Assembly (NCBI GenBank): GCA_030611885.1
Contig: JAUWOY010000004.1
Span: forward strand, 1-64,000
Direction of reading: 5' to 3'
Length of the DNA stretch: 64,000 nt
Source of the DNA: Chloroflexota bacterium
GTDB lineage: Bacteria; Chloroflexota; Anaerolineae; VGOG01
Shown here piece by piece: positions 58,122-64,000 of this stretch; position 1 is the first letter of the stretch, and each line of letters opens with the position of its first letter. Made by a program: the position numbers and the translations under genes. Below the pieces are notes generated by a model. That model was not told the origin of the DNA and ran no database searches. It saw only the letters and a program-made list of their open reading frames with translations.

Positions 58122-58565
58122 ATGAGTGTAATCCTATGTGCCATTCGAGGAGGACCAGAGTACCAACCCGCTATTGCCCAGGCCATCAGCCTGGCACAGG
58201 AAACTGGCTTCCCGGTACATTTATTGTATATTGTCAATCGCGATTTACTGTCAAGCACAAATGGCGCCCAGGCTCGTGCCATATCGGGACAGATCCGCCA
58301 GATGGGCAGATCTGTTCTCCGTACAGCACTAGCCTGGGCCAGCACGGAAGATGTCACGGCCCAGGGAGTGATACGCCAGGGCAACGTTGGAGACGAGATC
58401 GCTAGTCTGTGCCGTGACCTTGGCGCCGATTATTTCATCCTCGGCAAACCCCAGGTCCAGGAGGAGAAAAACATCTTCTCCGATGCTCTGCTCGCGCAGT
58501 TCATCGAACAGATCGAAAAGCAGACTGGGACCAGAGTGGTTTCGCTACATGGAAATGCCACATGA
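58122..58565 (+). CDS. Universal stress protein (UspA-like)
   Basis: The 147 residues have the USP alpha/beta fold: MSVILCAIRGGPEYQPAIAQ, VHLLYIVNRD, the IRQGNVGDEIASLCRDLGAD core and YFILGKPQ. The C-terminal nucleotide-binding G-x2-G-x9-G(S/T) motif is not conserved, so it may not bind ATP. It overlaps the glycosyltransferase gene by 4 bp. Confidence 0.8.
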   Translation: MSVILCAIRGGPEYQPAIAQAISLAQETGFPVHLLYIVNRDLLSSTNGAQARAISGQIRQMGRSVLRTALAWASTEDVTAQGVIRQGNVGDEIASLCRDLGADYFILGKPQVQEEKNIFSDALLAQFIEQIEKQTGTRVVSLHGNAT

Positions 58566-59833
58566 AGGAAGCACTAGCAGCACACAATACAGCTATCTTA
58601 CACTACACCGCTCCGCCCATCGTTGGTGGGGTGGAGGCTGTGATCCAAGCTCACGCAGAAGTGTTTGTCGAGGCCGGATACCCGGTGACTGTCGTCGCCG
58701 GCCGGGGTGAGGGGGCAACTCTTCCGTCGGGTACAAACTTTGTCCTGATCCCAGAGATGGATTCGCAGCACCCTCAGGTACTGCAAGTGTGTTCGATACT
58801 GGAACAAGGTGAGGTACCACCTGATTTCGATGACATGGTCCATCGGCTGACAGAAACACTGACACCGCTCCTGAGCCAATTCGACAACGTAATCGTCCAC
58901 AATGTGCTGACCATGCACTTCAACCTGCCCCTCACGGCATCACTCCACTCCCTAGTGGATTCAGGCACCATTCAACACTGCATCGCCTGGTGCCACGACT
59001 TCACATGGACTGACCCACGCACTCGTTCGAAAGTTCAGCCGGGCTACCCGTGGGACCTGCTGCGCACTTATCGCCCGGACATGACCTATGTCGTGGTCTC
59101 GCGAGACAGGCAATGCACATTGGCCGCGCTCCTCGACTGTCCGTTGGAACAGATCCACGTGGTCTATAACGGAGTGGATCCCAAAGTGCTGCTGGGATTG
59201 TCTGCCGAGGGGCAGTCGTTAGTGAGCCGATTGAATCTGCTGGAGAGCGACCTGGTCTTGCTGATGCCGGTGCGCGTCACCAAGGCCAAGAACATCGAGT
59301 ACGCGCTGCGCGTGGTGGCGGCGTTGAAGGCGCGTGGCTACCGCCCGAGACTGATCGTGACCGGCCCACCTGACCCCCACGACGAGGAGAGCATGGTCTA
59401 TTTCCGGTCATTGCAGGAGCTGCGCAAACGATTGGACGTCGAAGAGGAAATGCGCTTCGTCTTTGAATCTGGCCCAGACCCAGGCAAACAGTTCACCATT
59501 GACGCGCAAGTGGTGGGAGATCTGCTCCGCGTGAGCGACGTCATGTTCATGCCCAGCCACACGGAGGGTTTTGGCATGCCGGTACTGGAAGCGGGTCTGG
59601 TCGGTGTGCCGGTTGTCTGTACAGACATACCGGCGGCTGAGGAAATCGGCGGCGAGGGCGTAATCCTTTTCGACGCTGATAAGGATCCAGTGCATGTGGC
59701 CAAACTTATCTTAGCCTGGATCGAACGGAGTCCGGCGCATCGTCTGCGGCGCCGTACCCGCCAAAACTACACCTGGCAAACGATCTTTCACCGGGATGTT
59801 GAGCCTTTGCTCACGCGTAAGGGAGAGGTGTGA
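58562..59833 (+). CDS. GT4-family glycosyltransferase
   Basis: This 423-residue GT-B protein has an N-terminal Gly-rich loop (PPIVGGVEAVIQAHAEVFVE), mid-section VVYNGVDPKVL-type, LMPVRVTKAKNIEYALRVV, and the donor-site motif MPSHTEGFGMPVLEAGLVG with the E-x7-E pair. The SEC-type nucleotide-sugar transfer to a lipid or carbohydrate acceptor is retained-anomer in this family; substrate is unknown. Its overlap with a USP gene is unusual. Confidence 0.88.
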   Translation: MKEALAAHNTAILHYTAPPIVGGVEAVIQAHAEVFVEAGYPVTVVAGRGEGATLPSGTNFVLIPEMDSQHPQVLQVCSILEQGEVPPDFDDMVHRLTETLTPLLSQFDNVIVHNVLTMHFNLPLTASLHSLVDSGTIQHCIAWCHDFTWTDPRTRSKVQPGYPWDLLRTYRPDMTYVVVSRDRQCTLAALLDCPLEQIHVVYNGVDPKVLLGLSAEGQSLVSRLNLLESDLVLLMPVRVTKAKNIEYALRVVAALKARGYRPRLIVTGPPDPHDEESMVYFRSLQELRKRLDVEEEMRFVFESGPDPGKQFTIDAQVVGDLLRVSDVMFMPSHTEGFGMPVLEAGLVGVPVVCTDIPAAEEIGGEGVILFDADKDPVHVAKLILAWIERSPAHRLRRRTRQNYTWQTIFHRDVEPLLTRKGEV

Positions 59834-59860
59834 TGCTGTGCAGAGCTTTTTAATTATCCC

Positions 59861-59877
59861 GGAAGCGCCGGCTGAGT
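59861..59877. repeat. REP family A, single-arm fragment
   Basis: GGAAGCGCCGGCTGAGT is the complement of the right arm of the element at 23941-24070, without the rest. It lies in the 50-bp gap between convergent genes. Confidence 0.65.
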
Positions 59878-59886
59878 GATGAACTG

Positions 59887-60156
59887 TTAGCTATTCTCTA
59901 TTCCCCCAAAGGGAAGTATCAAACGTCCTAATTCCACATTGACCGGACTGTGGGCAGCCAGGTATTCCTCCAGCGCTTCGCGAAGGATGGTGGGCACATC
60001 ATAGATGGGATGCAGCTCCCAGTCGGAGTCTGTGTATCCCCAGACGGTCTCAAATTCAAAGTCGCTGCCGGCCACCCGGTACTCGCGCTCCGGCTCGACT
60101 GGTTGATCACCTACCAGCAGACGACCATCGCGCACGACTGCGCCACTGAGGTGCAT
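59887..60156 (-). pseudogene. 5'-nucleotidase C-terminal domain fragment
   Basis: The 89 residues contain VEPEREYRVAGSDFEFETVW and a short end ELGRLILPF, resembling the last part of 5'-nucleotidase/UDP-sugar hydrolase C-terminal domains. The metallophosphatase domain is absent. It starts on the stop codon of the methyltransferase gene, so it is a broken gene placed behind it. Confidence 0.45.
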
Positions 60157-60914
60157 CAGGCCCCGGGCCTTGCCTTGGAGGCGACAACCATCACCTCCAT
60201 CTCATCAAGATGAATCCTACGCCGCCCCCAGTTCCCCGCGGTGCCACCCCAGATGTGTTCCACTTCGAACCCTGCCTGGCGAAAAAGCATGACCAGCTCT
60301 GTGGGCACGTAACTGCGCCCTCTCACCAGCAGGCTCTTCTTGCCCTGCGGTGTATCCCACTCGACGGTGAAGACTTCGATCATCGTGAGCGGATCAAACC
60401 GGCCTTTTTCCACGTCCTCCTGGGTAGCTTGGCGAATCATCCTGCATGCGTTGGGGGCGGTCAAAATGAACCCGGCCCCTGGCTTGAGGGCAGCGTGTAT
60501 GTTGCGGAGAATGGCCAGATCGTGCTCGATGGGGTCATCCTCGCTGCCCAACAACGAGAAGGCTCCCTCGCACAGACATAAGGCCGCATCGAACAGCTTG
60601 CCTGACGTGAACCGCGTCGCGTCAGCGTGAATCAACTCGACCTCAACATCGGCTTCCCTGGCCGCCTTCTCCGCCTCAGCCAGCATCCCGGAAGAGATGT
60701 CCACCCCCGTGACCTGATACCCGCGCCTGGCAAGCTCAACAGCGTGGCGCCCGGTCCCACAGCCCACGTCCAGAATACGGCTACCCGCTGGAAGCCTCAG
60801 CTCCTCAAGCACAAAGTCAACTTCTTCCACCGTGTTTTTGGTGAAGGAGTTGTCCATGTAAACTGGCGCGTGGCCGTCGAAGAACTCCTCCCACTCGTTT
60901 CTCCTCGTCATCAC
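60156..60914 (-). CDS. SAM-dependent methyltransferase, class I
   Basis: The 252-residue complete enzyme has motif I ILDVGCGTGRHAVELARRG, an acidic beta-2 end (VTGVDISSGM), a motif IV-like LFDAALCLCEGAFSLLG and C-terminal strands. It resembles the Ubie/methyltransf_25 group acting on small molecules. It is a paralogue of the two fragments at 4196 and 5989 only at the level of motif I. It stands in a minus-strand run after the helicase. Confidence 0.88.
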   Translation of the reverse strand: MMTRRNEWEEFFDGHAPVYMDNSFTKNTVEEVDFVLEELRLPAGSRILDVGCGTGRHAVELARRGYQVTGVDISSGMLAEAEKAAREADVEVELIHADATRFTSGKLFDAALCLCEGAFSLLGSEDDPIEHDLAILRNIHAALKPGAGFILTAPNACRMIRQATQEDVEKGRFDPLTMIEVFTVEWDTPQGKKSLLVRGRSYVPTELVMLFRQAGFEVEHIWGGTAGNWGRRRIHLDEMEVMVVASKARPGA

Positions 60915-61422
60915 TCATTCCCTCTTCACACCATGCACGTACAGAAAAATGGCCGCGTGATCCCGCCACCTTTGCAGCCAGGGATGCTTTTCGCACATCT
61001 CCTGGGATGGTCGGGGCTCTTGTATTCGTTTCAAGACGAATCCTGCCTCGATCAAAGCGTTGAGGTAGTCGGAGAGCGTCCTGGGAAACCTGGGCACGGC
61101 AAAGGGCTCAACGTTCTCTGAGCCTGGAGCCTTTGAGAACCTCCAACGCTCCACCCAGGATTCGCGAGCAAAATAGTCGGACACCGTGATCTTGACGTCA
61201 TCTCCATGCTCATCAGGAATCCATCCGTATCCTTTGGTCAGGAAACAGGGGTGAATTATGCTGAACATCAACTCGCCACCTGGCCGAAGCACTCTGAAGA
61301 TCTCTTTGGCGGCGACCTCGAAATCAGGACCATCCATCTTGGCGGACATGATTGGCCCATAAATTGGCGTTGTCGTCCCAGTATCGGGCGACTTCTTGCT
61401 CGGGTATTTCTGAAGGGTTCAC
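60915..61422 (-). pseudogene. Methyltransferase with its SAM-binding core deleted
   Basis: From GTG 61422 the first ~25 codons read VNPSEIPEQEVARYWDDNAN, a typical methyltransferase N-terminus. In a different frame, 61349-60915 encodes the C-terminal part (IFRVLRPGGELMFSIIHPC ... AAIFLYVHGVKRE). The segment with motifs I-III is missing and the two parts are out of frame, so an internal deletion inactivated the gene. Confidence 0.7.
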
Positions 61423-61435
61423 ATTGCAGTCCCTT

Positions 61436-64000
61436 TCAAACAAAGGCTTCGCTGCATACGATCTTCGGAACCTCTTCCTCGGCCGCAAGCCGGGTGCGTG
61501 CTGGCACGTCCTTCAGGTTGTGTTGGAAGTAGATGCGCTTCAACTCTTTCAACAAATCCTCGCCTGTCACCCCGTTTCGTCGCAGCAGGTTCAATTCTTT
61601 CGTCACCGCTGTTGTCAGAGCACCACGAAAGGCTTCCTCCAGCAGTGTCATGTCGCCGCGCAGGTCGTCGTCCTTGGTGGCGTTGAACAACACTCGGAGC
61701 TCACGCAACACGTAGCGCTGGCCCCGGGTCAGCGATCTCACGTGCTCACGTTGAGCTTTGCGTTGTCTCACCTCGTCGTCAAACCGCTGCTTGGCCCGCA
61801 TCAACGCGGCGTTGTACCCTTCGGGCAGCGGCTGGGCCGGGTCGTCCTCTCCACAGACAATGGCCCGTAGCGCATCCGACAGATCACCCGAAACAACGTC
61901 GCCCTCTCCGTCCAGAAGCAGCAGTTGTTGGTAGCGCCCCGCCGCGAAGAAAGCGAAAATGCCTTTGTCTGCCGATGCCCGTCCGCTTCGAATGCCATTG
62001 CGCAAGTCGGCGATCCGCTCGAACTCGGCCGGGTTCTCCCGCCGCATCAGGCGCAGGAGTTCCTCCGCCTCGTTCAGGTCCATCGGCGCCTCTTCTTCTT
62101 CCTCGAACAGGTCCAGCGCCTTTCCCTTCCTCTCGTAAATGGCATACATGGCCTCTTGGTTCAGGTGCTCGCTGGGATCAAGGATGGCGGCGTCCTCGCC
62201 GATGGTCTCGTGGATTTCCCGAATGCGCGCGCTCAGTTTTTTCCGCAGATCCAACTGTCGTTCGATCCCCGTCTCAGGCAGGAAGTTGAAGGCGAAGATG
62301 CGATCGTGCTCTGAACCGATGCGATCAATCCGCCCCAGGCGTTGAATCAGGCGCACCGGGTTCCAGTGCAGATCGTAGTTGATGACCTTGTCACAGTCTT
62401 GCAGGTTCAACCCTTCGGCCAACATATCGGTGGCGATTACGGTGTTCAATTCCACCTCGTCTTTGCGGAAGCGATACCAGGGGTTGGCACGCGGCGCGAG
62501 TCGCCCGACGACGCGCTCACGGCTCTTGTCACCGCGGTAGATAACCTCGATGTCGTCGCGCACGTCGTTGGGGTTGAGATTCTCGTAGAGATACTGGGCG
62601 GTGTCGGCATATTGGGTAAAGATGAGCCGCTTGCCTTCAGAGAGTACAGGCTTGTTCAGCCACGCCTTGAGGGTTTGCAATTTGGCGTCCTGGTCGGCCG
62701 TGATGGGCTCCACCAATCGCAGCATTTGGTCGAGAATTCGGATGTCCTGCTCGATGTGTCGCTTGAGCAGGTCAACGTGGAAGTCGGCGATGTCGTAGCG
62801 GCCGCTGACCTGGCGCAGCGCGTCTAAGAGTTGAATCTCCTCCATCTGGTCTGATTCGTACAAGATGTCTCGGGCTTCTTCGCCTGCCGGGACGATGCCC
62901 TCATCCAGGGCTTTCAGGAAACCTTGATGAGTGCGCAGCAGCCGCCGCAGCGTCTCGCGGAAAGCGTGCACGCTGGATTCAAACCGCTTGAAGAGCATCA
63001 CCCGCATCAGTCCCCGCAGGTTCGCCCCCGCCTGGTGGAGTTCCGCATAGCGGCGTTCCTTACGCTTTTCCCGTCTGGCGTAGTGCCAAAGCCCGTAGCG
63101 GGCATAGGTCAGCTCATCCGGGGATGGGGACAATTGATCCTGGCGTGGGCGTCCCAGGTAGTGACGCAGTTGGGCGTAGAGACCTCGATAGGTCTCTTCG
63201 ATGCTGTAGGTGATGGTGTCCAGTTCGCGCCGGGGGAAGAACTGGTGACTGCCACCTACGATGACGTAGGCACGTCGCTTACCATCTCGATACTCTTGAA
63301 AGCGGGCTGGATTCACCTTCTCGTGCGTCTCAGCATCGTAGCCGTACCAGCGCAGGACGTGGCTGCGGGTGCGGCGGATCAGGATGTGCACCAGCACGTC
63401 CCGCAATCGCTTGTCGCCAATCTCGACGCCCCGAAAGAACTCTCGCAAGTTTGGAGGGGCGATGGGGAGGTCAGTCCGGTCATCATGGTGGAAGAGCTTG
63501 ATTTGGTAGTACACGTCCCACGCGCTCTTGTTGCGCGGGGTGGCGGTCAAGAACAGGCACTTTCGTCCGGTAGCCAGAAAGCCTTGCAGCAGTCGGTACC
63601 GTTGGCGGTCCGAATAGCGGAAGTTGTGGCTTTCGTCCACCAGCACGAAGTCGCGGTCGCGGTATTTCACATCCTCCAGCAGGAAGTTGCGGCCATCGTC
63701 CCGCTCTCGCAAGAGGCCCATGGAAAGCACGCGGGCATTGAGTCGGTAGACCTCGTTGTAGCGCTCCCACATGTCCACCAGTGATCTGGGGCAAATAATC
63801 AGGGGGCGGGCGTGCTCGGTGCGCTCGAAATGCTTGACCACCGCCGCGCCGATGTACGACTTGCCCAGGCCCACCACATCGGCAGCGAAGCAGCCGCCAT
63901 AGTCCCGCACCATCTGCACGGCCTGGCGCACGGCGACCTTCTGGAAGTCGGCCAGGTCGCGGGTGATGTCGTCTTCCCACAGGATCTCGCGCCGTTCGGC
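61436..64000 (-). CDS. SNF2/DEAD-type helicase, N-terminus beyond the window
   Basis: The visible part is 854 residues. It has Walker A FAADVVGLGKSYIGA, DESH-box VLVDESHNFRYSD, motif III CLFLTATPRNKSA, and then a long insert. The helicase C-domain motif V is TDMLAEGLNLQDCDKVINYD and motif VI LIQRLGRIDRIGSEHD. C-terminal helical regions follow. The family is the large SNF2-like helicases seen in defence islands next to DUF1156/DUF499 genes. The frame is open at the window edge; an upstream nuclease (PLD-type) or other N-terminal domain is likely but not visible. Confidence 0.88.
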   Translation of the reverse strand, partial: AERREILWEDDITRDLADFQKVAVRQAVQMVRDYGGCFAADVVGLGKSYIGAAVVKHFERTEHARPLIICPRSLVDMWERYNEVYRLNARVLSMGLLRERDDGRNFLLEDVKYRDRDFVLVDESHNFRYSDRQRYRLLQGFLATGRKCLFLTATPRNKSAWDVYYQIKLFHHDDRTDLPIAPPNLREFFRGVEIGDKRLRDVLVHILIRRTRSHVLRWYGYDAETHEKVNPARFQEYRDGKRRAYVIVGGSHQFFPRRELDTITYSIEETYRGLYAQLRHYLGRPRQDQLSPSPDELTYARYGLWHYARREKRKERRYAELHQAGANLRGLMRVMLFKRFESSVHAFRETLRRLLRTHQGFLKALDEGIVPAGEEARDILYESDQMEEIQLLDALRQVSGRYDIADFHVDLLKRHIEQDIRILDQMLRLVEPITADQDAKLQTLKAWLNKPVLSEGKRLIFTQYADTAQYLYENLNPNDVRDDIEVIYRGDKSRERVVGRLAPRANPWYRFRKDEVELNTVIATDMLAEGLNLQDCDKVINYDLHWNPVRLIQRLGRIDRIGSEHDRIFAFNFLPETGIERQLDLRKKLSARIREIHETIGEDAAILDPSEHLNQEAMYAIYERKGKALDLFEEEEEAPMDLNEAEELLRLMRRENPAEFERIADLRNGIRSGRASADKGIFAFFAAGRYQQLLLLDGEGDVVSGDLSDALRAIVCGEDDPAQPLPEGYNAALMRAKQRFDDEVRQRKAQREHVRSLTRGQRYVLRELRVLFNATKDDDLRGDMTLLEEAFRGALTTAVTKELNLLRRNGVTGEDLLKELKRIYFQHNLKDVPARTRLAAEEEVPKIVCSEAFV

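Overview
The window reads as a GC-rich chromosomal segment of a Chloroflexota bacterium, probably Anaerolineae-like. This is an inference from several things seen together: proline/threonine-rich (PT-rich) lipoproteins, a secreted protein ending in YLPIVLR, a GH57 branching-enzyme-type glycoside hydrolase, MacA/MacB-like and heterodimeric ABC exporters, a dodecin, and a very high load of palindromic (REP/MITE-like) and short tandem repeats. No 16S rRNA is present, so the placement cannot be confirmed here.

Layout. (1) 1-6.3 kb, minus strand: a protease-like gene truncated by a REP element; a Fic / metallophosphoesterase / ParB-USP operon; a membrane-anchored JAMM (JAB) gene overlapping a HEPN-like gene; and debris of duplicated methyltransferase genes. 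(2) 6.4-13.7 kb, minus strand: a compact anti-phage-like operon (DUF499 ATPase, PglZ-domain protein, DUF3800 protein, zinc-ribbon DUF1156 adenine methylase, small unknown protein). Between the DUF3800 and methylase genes lies an opposite-strand unit with a perfect sigma70 promoter and an intrinsic terminator, i.e. a predicted antisense RNA of about 60 nt. (3) 14.1-15.8 kb: GH57 enzyme. (4) 16.1-23.9 kb, plus strand: a MacA/MacB-like tripartite exporter and a heterodimeric ABC exporter. (5) 24.2-32.4 kb: a histidine kinase and a NarL-type response regulator separated by about 6.2 kb of accessory DNA. That DNA holds three copies of a terminator-plus-promoter repeat, each followed by small genes (VapBC-like toxin-antitoxin, DUF5674), a MITE, and two integron-like gene cassettes with matching inverted ends, an attC-like site and group II intron remnants. 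(6) 32.3-42 kb, mostly minus strand: an M24-fold hydrolase, a nucleoside phosphorylase, a truncated SNF2 helicase, SdpI, dodecin, a lipoprotein, tRNA-Arg(UCU), and a four-gene cluster containing an E1-like enzyme. (7) 42-54.5 kb, plus strand: a run of very large secreted or surface multidomain proteins (serine beta-lactamase fold, M14, M23, M15, C39, GATase, CapA) whose domain joints coincide with minisatellites and palindromic elements. (8) 54.5-59.8 kb, plus strand: a translation and transcription block (bS21, bL36, primary sigma factor, CarD-like, bL35, cold-shock protein, bS22/mS38-like mini-protein, USP, glycosyltransferase), preceded by a strong promoter and a structured leader. (9) 59.9-64 kb, minus strand: methyltransferases, remnants, and a SNF2-type helicase that leaves the window.

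How it fits together: housekeeping blocks alternate with accessory islands. The recurring theme is mobile regulatory and linker DNA. Shared terminators, shared promoters, palindromes translated inside reading frames and minisatellites at domain boundaries appear to be building both operons and chimeric proteins. The strongest candidates for undescribed biology are the antisense RNA in the DUF499/PglZ/DUF1156 operon, the JAMM/HEPN-like pair, the terminator-promoter cassettes, the integron-like cassettes, and the repeat-built megaproteins.
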